Below are positions 19,070 to 26,616 of a stretch of DNA of 64,000 nt, in pieces. A program made the position numbers and the translations under genes. Numbering within the stretch: the first letter of the stretch is position 1; each line of letters opens with the position of its first letter. The stretch is from Actinomycetota bacterium. Its GTDB lineage: Bacteria; Actinomycetota; Thermoleophilia; Miltoncostaeales; Miltoncostaeaceae. Location: positions 21,640-85,639 of the forward strand of contig CAUJCX010000041.1 of NCBI GenBank assembly GCA_963169235.1. Direction: 5' to 3'. The notes beneath the pieces were generated by a model. That model worked only from the letters and a program-made list of their open reading frames with translations, had not been told where the DNA came from and made no database searches.

Positions 19070-19102
19070 GCGTCCCAGGGCGCCTCGCGACGCCCGGGAC
19101 GC
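19070..19102. terminator. Bidirectional hairpin between convergent genes
   Basis: GCGTCCC-A-GGGCG pairs with CGCCC-GGGACGC (12 bp with one bulged A) around an 8-nt loop, between the EamA stop (19060) and the DivIVA-like stop (19114). Confidence 0.75.
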
Positions 19103-19113
19103 AGACGCAGGGC

Positions 19114-20193
19114 TCAGCCCAGGTCGCGGCTCAGCGCGGCGCGGGCGATGACCTCGTCGATGCCCTCGCGCGTGGTGGCGAGGTAGCGCTCCAGCGCGTC
19201 CCGGGCATCGCGCATCTGACCCACCAGGCGCTGCTCGCGCTCGCGGGTGGCGGCCAGCTCGGCCTCGATGGAGGCGACGTGCTCCTTGGCCGACGCCGTC
19301 ATCTCGGCCGCGCGGGCCTCGGCGGCGTGCAGAGTGGCCTCGGCGAGCGTCTCGGCCTCCAGCGTGGTCGCGCGGGCCTTCGCGGCGGCCTCGGTCTCCA
19401 TCTCGCGGGCGCGCTCGCGCGCGACCCGCAGCAGCTGCTCGGACGACTCCTCGGCGGCGCGGCGGGCCAGCGTGGTCTCGCGCTCGGCGGCCTCGCGGGT
19501 GAGCGTGGCGGCCTGCTCCACCTCGGCACGCAGGCACGCCGTCTCGGCGGCGGCGGCGCGGCGCTCCTCGGCGGCGGCGTCGTCGGCCTCGCGGCGGGTG
19601 CGATCGGCGTACGCGTCGGCATCCGCGGTGAGCGCGGTCGCGGCCGTCTGGGCCTCGGCCAGCACGCGGGCGACGGTGCCGCCCACCTCGTCCATCAGGT
19701 CGTCGATGGTGCGGGAGCTGTGACGCGTCTCGAGCTCATCGACGCGGGCGCGCAGCTCATCGGCCAGCGCGTCGGACTCGGCGCGCAGGGATTCCGCGTG
19801 GGCGCGCTTGTCGTCAGCGTCCAGCACGGCCGCGTGCGTCGCGTCCAGGGCGGCCTGGAGGGCCTCCGCACGGGCGACCATCGCGTTGTCGGCGGGCGGG
19901 GGAGCGGCCTGTGCGTCGCGCAGCCGGCGGGCCGCGTCCTCGGCGTTCGCGTGGGCCTGCGCGGCCTGGGCCGCGCGGTCGGCGGCCTCGTGGCGCGCCG
20001 TGTCGCGCTCGGCGGTCAGGCGTACCACGGCGGCCTGCTGACGGTCGAGGCCGTCGGCCACGGAGGCGACGAAGCCCTTGACGGACTCGACGTCGTAGCC
20101 CTCCTGGGCCAGGGGGAACCGCGCCGAACGGATGGCGTCCACGTTGACGGGGCGGTCGTGTGAGTGGGGGGAGGCGTCCATTGACTCACTCAT
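19114..20193 (-). CDS. DivIVA-domain coiled-coil protein
   Basis: Cell-pole, septum or membrane-curvature scaffold-type protein, 359 residues. Residues ~15-55 carry the DivIVA membrane-binding N-terminal motif (RSARFPLAQEGYDVESVKGFVASV). The rest is an almost continuous Ala/Glu/Arg-rich coiled coil, e.g. AEAQTAATALTADADAYADRTRREADDAAAEERR. Start set at ATG 20193; a second ATG four codons later at 20181 is possible. No ribosome-binding site is obvious for either. It lies 77 bp downstream of the Crp-type regulator on the same strand. Confidence 0.8.
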   Translation of the reverse strand: MSESMDASPHSHDRPVNVDAIRSARFPLAQEGYDVESVKGFVASVADGLDRQQAAVVRLTAERDTARHEAADRAAQAAQAHANAEDAARRLRDAQAAPPPADNAMVARAEALQAALDATHAAVLDADDKRAHAESLRAESDALADELRARVDELETRHSSRTIDDLMDEVGGTVARVLAEAQTAATALTADADAYADRTRREADDAAAEERRAAAAETACLRAEVEQAATLTREAAERETTLARRAAEESSEQLLRVARERAREMETEAAAKARATTLEAETLAEATLHAAEARAAEMTASAKEHVASIEAELAATREREQRLVGQMRDARDALERYLATTREGIDEVIARAALSRDLG

Positions 20194-20269
20194 CGGCAAC
20201 AGCCACGCCGTGTTGAGCCCCCCGGTCACCCCCAAGGACGCGACGAGCGCGCCCGGGGGGTGCTGATGC

Positions 20270-21019
20270 TCAGGCGGCGTCCGCCGCCCGCTGATCCAAC
20301 ATCTCCTGGTGCTCGCGCACCACGTCCCAGGGGAGCGTGATCGCCCGGCCGTCCACCTCGACGGCACCCTGGTTGCGCAGCTTGCTGAACGCTGTGGTGA
20401 CGGCCTCGCGGGAGGCTCCCACGAGCGACGCCCACTGGGCGTGCGTCAGCTCGAGGCGCAGCAGCACGCCGTCGGGACCGGCCACGCCGAAACGCTCGGC
20501 CAGCTGGTGCAGGCGCGCCCGCAGGCGGTCCTCCACCCGCATCTCGCTGACCAGCGCCACGGTCTCGTGCAGCGCGCACACCCGCTCGGAGAGCTGGGCG
20601 GCGAGGTTGCGGCCCAGGCGGGGGTAGCGGGCGATCAGGCCCTCGACCGCACGGCCCGAGAGGGCCGAGACGGCGGCGTCGTCGAGCGCGGCGACGGACG
20701 CCGGGCCCACGGTCCCAAGGGTCGACCAGATGCTGCCCTCGTCGAGCACCGAGGTCATGACCTCGTGTCCGTTCGAGGCCCGCTCGAACACGGCGACGCT
20801 GCCCTCGCGCACGATGAACACGTGCTCGGGGCGGGTCAGCGGCTCGGGCACATCGGCGCCGGCGGGCCAGCGGACGATGGGCAGGCGGTTCTCAAGAAGC
20901 GCGACGTCGGCATCGGGCAGACCTGCGAAAAGGTCCATACGCGAAAGCGCGCCGCGGACCGCGCGCAGGGGGCGGGCGGTGCGGGTCGAGGTGGGCGAAG
21001 GACGGAGTGCGATAGCCAT
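20270..21019 (-). CDS. Crp/Fnr-family transcriptional regulator
   Basis: 249 residues. cNMP-binding-like beta-roll at ~25-145 (FAGLPDADVALLENRLPIVRWPAGADV, VFIVREGSVAVF), a dimer helix, then a winged HTH at ~185-235 (LTHAQWASLVGASREAVTTAFSKLRNQGAVEV). The beta-roll lacks the canonical cAMP-contact GELAL/RSA pattern. Cysteine is nearly absent, so an FNR-type Fe-S cluster is unlikely. The ligand is unknown. Divergent from the dtxR-type gene across a 142-bp gap. Confidence 0.85.
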   Translation of the reverse strand: MAIALRPSPTSTRTARPLRAVRGALSRMDLFAGLPDADVALLENRLPIVRWPAGADVPEPLTRPEHVFIVREGSVAVFERASNGHEVMTSVLDEGSIWSTLGTVGPASVAALDDAAVSALSGRAVEGLIARYPRLGRNLAAQLSERVCALHETVALVSEMRVEDRLRARLHQLAERFGVAGPDGVLLRLELTHAQWASLVGASREAVTTAFSKLRNQGAVEVDGRAITLPWDVVREHQEMLDQRAADAA

Positions 21020-21110
21020 GCGACTAGGCTCGCAGCGGATTGTTATGGCCTTCTAAGGTCGCGCAGAAGATCTGAGGGGGGTTCCGGAGGACGCGAAAGC
21101 GCCAGACGGC

Positions 21111-21116
21111 TAGCAT
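21111..21116 (+). promoter_or_regulatory. Possible -10 box for the DtxR-family gene
   Basis: TAGCAT 45 bp before the GTG at 21162. The 142-bp divergent region between the Crp and DtxR genes shows no clear -35 and no canonical IdeR/DtxR palindrome. Confidence 0.35.
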
Positions 21117-21161
21117 TTCCGGCGTGTTTCCCATCGATCCCCGCAGCGTCCCGGGGGCCGC

Positions 21162-21836
21162 GTGACGAGCCCCCGTCCCTCTCCCGCCGTGCAGGACTAT
21201 CTCAAGTGCGTGTACGTGCTCGAGGAGGAGTCCACGGGCGCAGCGTCGGTGTCGACGTCGCAGGTGGCGGGGTGGCTGGGCGTCACCAGCCCGTCGGCCA
21301 GCAGCATGCTGAAGCGCCTCACCGGGCTGGGGTTCGTGCGCCAGATCGGCCGGGGCGAGTTCGGCCTCACCGACGAGGGGCGCGCCCACGCGCTGCAGGT
21401 GGTGCGTCTGCATCGCCTGCTCGAGACGTTCCTGGTGGAGCGCCTGGGCGTGCCGCTGGAGGACGCGCACGGCGAGGCGGAGGTGCTCGAGCACCACCTC
21501 TCCGAGGAGCTCGGGGCCCGCATCGCCGCCGACCTCGGCCACCCGGGGCACGATCCCCACGGCGATCCCATCCCGGGCGTCGACGGGGCGGTCGCACCGG
21601 TGCGCGGCGAGCGGCTCCGCGACGTGCGGGCGGGCGAATCAGGGCGCGTCACCCGCGTCAGCGACCGCGACGCGGAGCTGCTGGGCTACCTGGCCCGCAC
21701 GGGGCTGGTGCCCGGGGCCCGCTGCGACGTGGTGCGCCACGAGCCGTTCGGTGGCCCGGTGGTGGTGCGCGTCGACGGCGTCGAGGTGGCCGTGCCCACC
21801 GGCGCCGCGGACGCCGTGTTCGTCGAGGTCGGCTGA
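21162..21836 (+). CDS. DtxR/IdeR-family metal-dependent repressor
   Basis: Iron- or manganese-sensing repressor, 224 residues with all three domains. HTH at ~1-70 (VQDYLKCVYVLEEE...SQVAGWLGVTSPSASSMLKRL). Metal-binding/dimerisation at ~75-140, with HRLLETFLVERLGVPLEDAHGEAEVLEHHLSEEL providing the Glu/His ligands. C-terminal SH3/FeoA-like domain at ~150-224. The ancillary site carries His and Glu in the right positions; the class-defining Cys/Met residue cannot be fixed without an alignment, so Fe versus Mn is open. Confidence 0.88.
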   Translation: MTSPRPSPAVQDYLKCVYVLEEESTGAASVSTSQVAGWLGVTSPSASSMLKRLTGLGFVRQIGRGEFGLTDEGRAHALQVVRLHRLLETFLVERLGVPLEDAHGEAEVLEHHLSEELGARIAADLGHPGHDPHGDPIPGVDGAVAPVRGERLRDVRAGESGRVTRVSDRDAELLGYLARTGLVPGARCDVVRHEPFGGPVVVRVDGVEVAVPTGAADAVFVEVG

Positions 21837-21840
21837 GGCC

Positions 21841-22623
21841 CTACGCGCGCACGTCGAGGCCGTCGGGGACCGGCGCGGGCCGGCGGCCGTCCACCGCGGC
21901 GTGGCGATGCATGTAGATCAGCGCCGCCGCGATCTGCGTCAGCGGCCCCACCACGATGCCGGCGACGAACGCGCTGACCGACGACGCCACCACGGCGGCG
22001 TCGCCGTCGAACGGGGCCGCGATGACGAGGTCGAGCGCGGCCGCCATACCCAGGGCCGCGAGACCGAACACCACGGTCACCAGCGTCACCATGCCAAGAG
22101 TCCACCAGAACGCTCTGTGCACCAGCGCGGACGACCGCCGCAGCGCGTCCATGGGGCCTTTGCGCTCGGTGACGGCAACGGTGCCCGCGAACGCCCAAAC
22201 GATCGCCAGGTAGACCGCGGGGATCAGCACGAACGCCCCCAGCGCGATCAGCACGCCGCTGATGACGCCCACGCCCACGACGGCGCGCATCCGGTCGCCC
22301 ACCGCCCCCAGCGACCGGCCCGCCGACGGCGGCCGGCCGTGCCGCGCGTCGATCACGGCGACGGCCGTGCCGGCGGTGGAGAACTGCGACAGGAAGACGT
22401 ACGCCGCCAGCATCACGACCAGGCCCGACGCCTGGCGGCCCGGTGGGTCGTTCGGCCCCACCGACAGGTTGAACAGCGCCGCGATGACGGTCATGGGCAG
22501 CGCCGACGCGATCGCGATCACGATGTACGCACCGGGTCGGGCGCGGTACAGCGCCACGGCGCCGGCCAGCACGTCGCCCGGGGTGAGGCGGGCGGGCGGC
22601 GGTGGGGGCGGGGGTGCGGCCAC
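21841..22623 (-). CDS. Integral membrane protein, Pro-rich N terminus
   Basis: 260 residues. A short MAAPPPPPPPARLTPGDVL cytoplasmic start is followed by about six hydrophobic segments (YIVIAIASALPMTVIAAL, GVGVISGVLIALGAFVLIPAVYLAIVWAF, WTLGMVTLVTVVFGLAAL, VVASSVSAFVAGIVVGPL). The pattern resembles actinobacterial membrane proteins related to the glycerophosphodiester phosphodiesterase membrane region, but no enzyme motif is present. GTG start immediately adjoining the stop of the upstream zinc-motif gene, so they are probably co-transcribed with mqnD. Confidence 0.7.
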   Translation of the reverse strand: MAAPPPPPPPARLTPGDVLAGAVALYRARPGAYIVIAIASALPMTVIAALFNLSVGPNDPPGRQASGLVVMLAAYVFLSQFSTAGTAVAVIDARHGRPPSAGRSLGAVGDRMRAVVGVGVISGVLIALGAFVLIPAVYLAIVWAFAGTVAVTERKGPMDALRRSSALVHRAFWWTLGMVTLVTVVFGLAALGMAAALDLVIAAPFDGDAAVVASSVSAFVAGIVVGPLTQIAAALIYMHRHAAVDGRRPAPVPDGLDVRA

Positions 22624-23058
22624 CTACTCCAGGTCCCGGAGGATGTCCGTGCCGCCGGCCAGGTCGTCCACGGTGAGTCCCAGCGACGACAGGAAGAACG
22701 GCGTCAGCAGGTTCACGCGATGCCGGCAGGCGGGGCACAGGGGCATGGTGGGGTGGCGCGGCAGGTCGGGGTGGTCGTCGTCCATCGCGAACACCTTGCC
22801 GCCGAGGTCCTCGCAGACGCTGCAGTCGTCGTCGGCCATGTCGATGCGCACCAGCTCGCAGCCCTCGCGGCGCAGCTGTTCGAGGAAGCCGCGTTGGTGG
22901 CGGGCGTGTTCCTCGGCGCCCGCCGCCAGAGCGTCGCGGGCGGCGGGGTCCCAGCCGTCACTGAGCGCCGCGGCGAACGCCGCCGGGGGGCGGGGCTCGC
23001 CGCGGAACCGCTCGGTCCAGCGGGTGATCTCGGCGTGCCAGTCGCGCGCCTCGGTCAC
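22624..23058 (-). CDS. Small protein with phage-Mu-F-like Cys/His motif
   Basis: 144 residues, GTG start 5 bp after the mqnD stop. N-terminal half helical (DWHAEITRWTERF...EEHARHQRGFLEQLRREGCELVRID). The C-terminal part reads DDCSVCEDLGGKVFAM...LPRHPTMPLCPACRH. That C-x2-C, GKVF, HP, C-x2-C order resembles the conserved end of SPP1 gp7/Mu F-like phage head morphogenesis proteins and may bind zinc. There are no other phage genes nearby, so it is more likely a cellular protein using the same small domain. Function unknown. Confidence 0.65.
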   Translation of the reverse strand: MTEARDWHAEITRWTERFRGEPRPPAAFAAALSDGWDPAARDALAAGAEEHARHQRGFLEQLRREGCELVRIDMADDDCSVCEDLGGKVFAMDDDHPDLPRHPTMPLCPACRHRVNLLTPFFLSSLGLTVDDLAGGTDILRDLE

Positions 23059-23063
23059 GGGCG

Positions 23064-23909
23064 TCAGTCCTCGATGAAGTCCACGTCGACGGGGCCGGGC
23101 ACAAGCCCCGCCTCGTGTCCGCGTCGCAACAGCTCGCGCACGGCCTCGCGGCCGTCCTCGCCGTACTCCAGCGTGCGGTCGTTGACGTACATGCCCACGA
23201 AGCGGTCGGCCAGGCCGGTGTCGAGGCCGCGGCCGTAGCGCTCCGCATGCTTGAGCGCAGGCGAGCGGTGCTCGAGGCTGTACGCGATGCTGTCGCGCAG
23301 CACGTGCGACAACCGGGTCATCGCCTCGCCTTCGATGTCGCGGCGCACGGTGTTGCCGCCCAGCGGCAGCGGCAGCCCGCCGGTCTCGCGGTCCCACCAC
23401 TCGCCCAGGTCGAGCACCGACGTGAGGCCCTGCGACGCGTACGTCAGCTGCCCCTCGTGGATGACCAGGCCGGCGTCGGCGTTGCCCGATGCCACCTCGT
23501 CGAGCACCGTGTCGAACGGCACCACGTATGGGTTCTCGATGCGCCCCACCGCCAGCTGCAGCTCGAGGAACGCGCTGGTCCACGTGCCGGGAACGGCCAC
23601 CTTCAGCGACGGCAGTGTGGCCGGGTCGATGTCCTCGCGGGCCACGACGATGGGGCCGTACTTGTCGCCCATCGACGCGCCGTGCGGGAGCAGGCGGTAC
23701 TTGTCCGACAGGTAGGCGTAGGCGTGGATGGAGATCGCGGTCACCTCGAGGCGTCCCTCAAGGGCCCACCGGTTGAGCGTCTCGATGTCCTCAAGGACAT
23801 GCTCGAAACGGAAGCCGTGGGTCGGGATGAGGTCCTCGGCGAGCGCGTAGAACATGAACGCGTCGTCGGGGTCCGGGCTGTGCCCGAGACGGATGAGCTG
23901 ATCAGCCAC
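23064..23909 (-). CDS. mqnD: 1,4-dihydroxy-6-naphthoate synthase (futalosine pathway)
   Basis: Converts cyclic dehypoxanthine futalosine to 1,4-dihydroxy-6-naphthoate in menaquinone synthesis. 281 residues of the periplasmic-binding-protein fold: LGHSPDPDDAFMFYAL at the N terminus, AYLSDKYRLLPHGASMGDKYGPIVV, AVPGTWTSAFLELQLAVG, and VIHEGQLTYASQG with the conserved catalytic His. GTG start at 23909 has GGAG 5 nt upstream (23915-23918). Other mqn genes are not in the window. Presence of this pathway means the organism does not rely solely on the classical men route. Confidence 0.9.
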   Translation of the reverse strand: MADQLIRLGHSPDPDDAFMFYALAEDLIPTHGFRFEHVLEDIETLNRWALEGRLEVTAISIHAYAYLSDKYRLLPHGASMGDKYGPIVVAREDIDPATLPSLKVAVPGTWTSAFLELQLAVGRIENPYVVPFDTVLDEVASGNADAGLVIHEGQLTYASQGLTSVLDLGEWWDRETGGLPLPLGGNTVRRDIEGEAMTRLSHVLRDSIAYSLEHRSPALKHAERYGRGLDTGLADRFVGMYVNDRTLEYGEDGREAVRELLRRGHEAGLVPGPVDVDFIED

Positions 23910-23986
23910 GCGTACTCCGATGAAGTGGGACGTGAACGGCCAGCATACGTACAACGCCCGCCGCGCGGCCCCTCACGGTGCGCCCG

Positions 23987-25138
23987 CTACGGGAACGCCA
24001 CCACCCGGTTGCGGCCCTCGTGCTTGGCGCGGTAGAGGGCCGTGTCGGCGTTGCCCACCAGGTCGTCGCCGGCGGCCAGGCATGCGACGCCGCCCGACAC
24101 CGTCACGTCCAGCACGCCGATGGGCGCCGCGCACACCGCCCGGCGGGCCAGCTCGGCGACCACGGTGGCCTGGGCCAGGCTGTGGCCGGGCAGCAGGGCG
24201 ACGAACTCCTCGCCCCCGGTGCGGGACACGGACCCGGAGCCGCCGATGGCGCTGCGCAGGCGTGCGGCCACCTCCACCAGGGCCACGTCGCCGGTCTCGT
24301 GACCGTGCGTGTCGTTGATGGACTTGAAGTGGTCGATGTCGAACACGGCGGCCGACAGGTTGCGGCGATCGTCCGCGCGGCCGAGCTCGACGGCGAGCTC
24401 CTCCGCGAAGGCCCGCCGGTTCGGCAGGGTCGTCAGCGGGTCGTGCAGCGCCATCCACTGCATCTCGTCCTGGGCGCGGCGCCGCTCGGTGACGTCCATC
24501 AGCACGCCGTCCATGAACCGGTGCCCGGCGTCGTCCACCACCACGTGCGCACGGTCGTGCACCCAGCGCTCACCCTCGTCCGTCACCAGCCGGTACTCGC
24601 ACTCGAACGCCTCGCCCTCGCCCAGCGCCGACAGATGGGCCGCGACCTGCGCGGCGTCGTCGGGGTGCACGAGCGAGCTGAGGTTGCTGGCCCCGGGGCG
24701 GAACTCGGCGGCCGTGCGGCCCGTCATCGTGCAGATCTGATGCGTCACGAAGATGACGGTGCGGGCGTTGTCGGTGAGGCAGCGGTAGATGGCGCCCGGA
24801 ACGTTCTGGATCAGGCTCATGCCGGGACGGTTCACCGGCGCGGGCGCGGGGGGCGCCGTCGCGGTGCCGGACGGGGCGATCACCCCGCCGCCGGCACGCC
24901 GCCTGCGGCGCGACTTCGGCGAGCGCTGGAGGGGGGACGCCGGGGGTGCGACCTCCTCGCCCGGTCCGGGGCCACCCAGCAGTCGTCCACGGCACGCCTG
25001 GCACATGCTGCCCCAGACCACGTCGCCGCCTCCGCACAGCTCGCACACCGTCGACCGAGACGACGAGCCCACGCGCGACGTTCCCGTGTGACGAGCGCGC
25101 GCCTCGCGCTCAAGCCGTTTGTATGCGTATTCGTCCAC
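23987..25138 (-). CDS. Zinc-ribbon PAS-GGDEF diguanylate cyclase
   Basis: Predicted to make cyclic di-GMP from GTP. N-terminal zinc-finger-like CELCGGGD...CQAC, a low-complexity linker, a PAS domain (IYRCLTDNARTVIFVTHQICTMTGR...WVHDRAHVVVDDAG...GVLMDVTERR), then a GGDEF domain (DPLTTLPNRRAFAEEL, FDIDHFKSINDTHGHETGD, SRTGGEEFVALLPG) with an intact GGEEF. No RxxD inhibitory site was identified. An ATG at 25183 gives 398 residues, but the promoter-like GCCGAT (25186-25191, minus) would place the mRNA start inside that stretch. GTG 25138 with AAGG upstream is therefore preferred (383 residues). Confidence 0.82.
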   Translation of the reverse strand: MDEYAYKRLEREARARHTGTSRVGSSSRSTVCELCGGGDVVWGSMCQACRGRLLGGPGPGEEVAPPASPLQRSPKSRRRRRAGGGVIAPSGTATAPPAPAPVNRPGMSLIQNVPGAIYRCLTDNARTVIFVTHQICTMTGRTAAEFRPGASNLSSLVHPDDAAQVAAHLSALGEGEAFECEYRLVTDEGERWVHDRAHVVVDDAGHRFMDGVLMDVTERRRAQDEMQWMALHDPLTTLPNRRAFAEELAVELGRADDRRNLSAAVFDIDHFKSINDTHGHETGDVALVEVAARLRSAIGGSGSVSRTGGEEFVALLPGHSLAQATVVAELARRAVCAAPIGVLDVTVSGGVACLAAGDDLVGNADTALYRAKHEGRNRVVAFP

Positions 25139-25185
25139 TCCGCCTTGTGCCTCGACTGGGGTTGCCAGGGCAGTTCCCCCCATGC

Positions 25186-25211
25186 ATCGGCACGAACTAG
25201 CGGCGGGTTGA
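25186..25211 (-). promoter_or_regulatory. Flagellar/WhiG-type promoter-like site upstream of PAS-GGDEF gene
   Basis: On the minus strand TCA begins at 25211 and TGCCGAT ends at 25186, with the same 20-bp T-to-G spacing as at 17090, 26540, 31421 and 47736. It lies about 48 bp upstream of the preferred GTG start and overlaps the alternative ATG at 25183. Confidence 0.55.
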
Positions 25212-25661
25212 CGCCTCGCCGCCGGAGACGTGCAGCGGCGCCACCAGAGCGGCGGCGTCGTGGACCACGCACAGCCCCTCGCCGTCGGCCACCAGAAGCT
25301 CGCCGCAACGTACCGTCACCTCGGCCCGGAACGCGCCGCGGGCGCGCCGCACCATGCGGGCGCGCACGTCCAGCGGGGAGCCCACCGCGATCGGTTCCCG
25401 CAGCCGGTAGCCCACCCGGGCCGTCATCGACCACAGGCCGTGGCACACCCCCGCGTACACCAGCATCTCGTCCACCAGCAGCCCCACCAGCCCGCCGTGG
25501 AAACGGCCGGGGTAGCCCACCTGCCCAGGCAGCGGGACGTAGTGCGCGACCGCCTCGTCGCCGTCCTGGTGGATGGGCAGGCGCAGCCCGTCGGGGTTGT
25601 CCATGCCGCACACGAAGCACCCGGTGAACTCGGACGGGTTCAGGAGGGGACCGGGGGTCAC
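25197..25661 (-). CDS. PaaI-type hot-dog thioesterase family protein
   Basis: 154 residues, acyl-CoA thioesterase-like hot-dog fold. N-terminal CFVCGMDNPDGLRLPIH and the hot-dog helix GYPGRFHGGLVGLLVDEMLVYAG (the G-G-x-x-x-x-x-L-x-D/E motif with the catalytic acid) are clear, followed by RVGYRLREPIAVGSPLDVRARM. The CFVCGxxN start is typical of actinobacterial PaaI-like proteins. GTG start. The substrate is unknown; no paa or fatty-acid genes adjoin. Confidence 0.8.
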   Translation of the reverse strand: MTPGPLLNPSEFTGCFVCGMDNPDGLRLPIHQDGDEAVAHYVPLPGQVGYPGRFHGGLVGLLVDEMLVYAGVCHGLWSMTARVGYRLREPIAVGSPLDVRARMVRRARGAFRAEVTVRCGELLVADGEGLCVVHDAAALVAPLHVSGGEASTRR

Positions 25662-25707
25662 GTCGGGCGCGCCCCGAGGCGTCGGTGGCCGGGCATGCGG
25701 GCGATGC

Positions 25708-25727
25708 TACCCTGTGGCCCCCACAGG
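25708..25727 (+). promoter_or_regulatory. secG promoter -10 and leader hairpin
   Basis: TACCCT (25708-25713) overlaps a 7-bp inverted repeat CCTGTGG-CCC-CCACAGG (25711-25727), about 43 bp before secG. The hairpin could be an operator or a 5'-end RNA stem. Confidence 0.4.
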
Positions 25728-25769
25728 CCCGTCCGGCCCCCGCCCGGCCCCGTCGCGAAAGCCGCCCGC

Positions 25770-26000
25770 ATGACCTCCGTGCTCGTCGTCGCCCACTCGC
25801 TCATCAGCGCCATCGTGATCCTCTTCATCCTGCTGCACAGCGGGAAGGACGCGGGTCTGTCGGGCGCGCTCGGCGTGGGCGCAGGCGGTGGGGCGCACGG
25901 CGGCTCGTCCGCCATCGTCGAGCGCAACCTCGACCGCTTCACCGTGGTGGCGACCGTGGCGTTCTTCGTCACGACGTACCTGCTGGCGCGCACGCTCTAG
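25770..26000 (+). CDS. secG: Protein-export membrane protein SecG
   Basis: Small subunit of the SecYEG translocon. 76 residues with two transmembrane helices (VLVVAHSLISAIVILFILLHSG and TVVATVAFFVTTYLLARTL) joined by the conserved glycine-rich loop LLHSGKDAGLSGALG. In many actinobacteria secG lies next to the pentose-phosphate genes; here they are about 13 kb apart. Converges on a small minus-strand gene with 3 bp between. Confidence 0.9.
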   Translation: MTSVLVVAHSLISAIVILFILLHSGKDAGLSGALGVGAGGGAHGGSSAIVERNLDRFTVVATVAFFVTTYLLARTL

Positions 26001-26003
26001 GGC

Positions 26004-26171
26004 CTACTTCTCGTTGACCCCGCCGTGCGGCTGGGCGGGCTCCACCGTCCAGGCGTACGCCTCGGACAGGCGCTGCAGCGTGGTGGCGTTGGGCGCCCGC
26101 GCCACCTGGGCGAGGATCGCGCGCAGCAGCGCGTCGCGCACCTCGTCGGCCAGGGGAGTGTCGTCGGTCAT
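26004..26171 (-). CDS. Small hypothetical protein
   Basis: 55 residues, acidic and helical (DTPLADEVRDALLRAILAQVARAPNATTLQRLSEAYAWTVE). The ATG has a clear AAGGAGA ribosome-binding site about 8 nt upstream, which decides this start within a longer open frame. Resembles small conserved actinobacterial proteins of unknown function. Confidence 0.6.
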   Translation of the reverse strand: MTDDTPLADEVRDALLRAILAQVARAPNATTLQRLSEAYAWTVEPAQPHGGVNEK

Positions 26172-26290
26172 GCGTGGTCTCCTTCGAAAGCGGGGCGATC
26201 GCCCGTGTTTTGCCCGGCCATTAGTCCCTCGCCGGACGCGGTCCGGAAGCGGGGCCGCCATCGACCGGCCGACACGGTAGGATCCGCGAC

Positions 26291-26437
26291 GTGACCAAGA
26301 ACATGCCATACCCCGCCAGGCTCATCGCCGCCCTCGTCGCCGCCATCGTCGTCGGCCTCGTGATCTACGTCGTGGCCGCGCTCCACGTCTACATCATCGC
26401 GGCGGTGGTGTGGTTGATCTCGCTGATCGTCGGATAG
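26291..26437 (+). CDS. 48-residue hydrophobic membrane peptide
   Basis: GTG start; MTKNMPYPARL followed by two nearly continuous hydrophobic segments (IAALVAAIVVGLVIYVVAAL and VYIIAAVVWLISLIVG), ending in TAG at 26435. A TAGGAT -10 box lies 7 bp upstream of the GTG with no Shine-Dalgarno, as for several leaderless genes in this window. Short, but its transmembrane composition and promoter support it. Function unknown. Confidence 0.55.
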   Translation: MTKNMPYPARLIAALVAAIVVGLVIYVVAALHVYIIAAVVWLISLIVG

Positions 26438-26539
26438 AACGGTTCCGCGGTGCCCGGCGTTCGCTGACGCCGGCCCGTTGCCGTCCGAGCGTTGATCGCT
26501 GCGTGGGGGCGCCCCGCGCACCGCGTCCGCGCGGACGAT

Positions 26540-26565
26540 TCACCATGACGTGACGTCCTGCCGAT
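26540..26565 (+). promoter_or_regulatory. Flagellar/WhiG-type promoter-like site upstream of GspE_N-glycosyltransferase
   Basis: TCA at 26540 and TGCCGAT ending at 26565, 20-bp spacing; the 13-mer TGCCGATACACCG is shared exactly with the site at 31440. A 7-bp hairpin (26581-26587 with 26599-26605) overlapping the likely GGAGAG ribosome-binding site follows before the ATG at 26617. Confidence 0.55.
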
Positions 26566-26616
26566 ACACCGTGTAGGAGGCTCTCCGCCACCCCGCATCG
26601 GAGAGACCGAGCCGTC

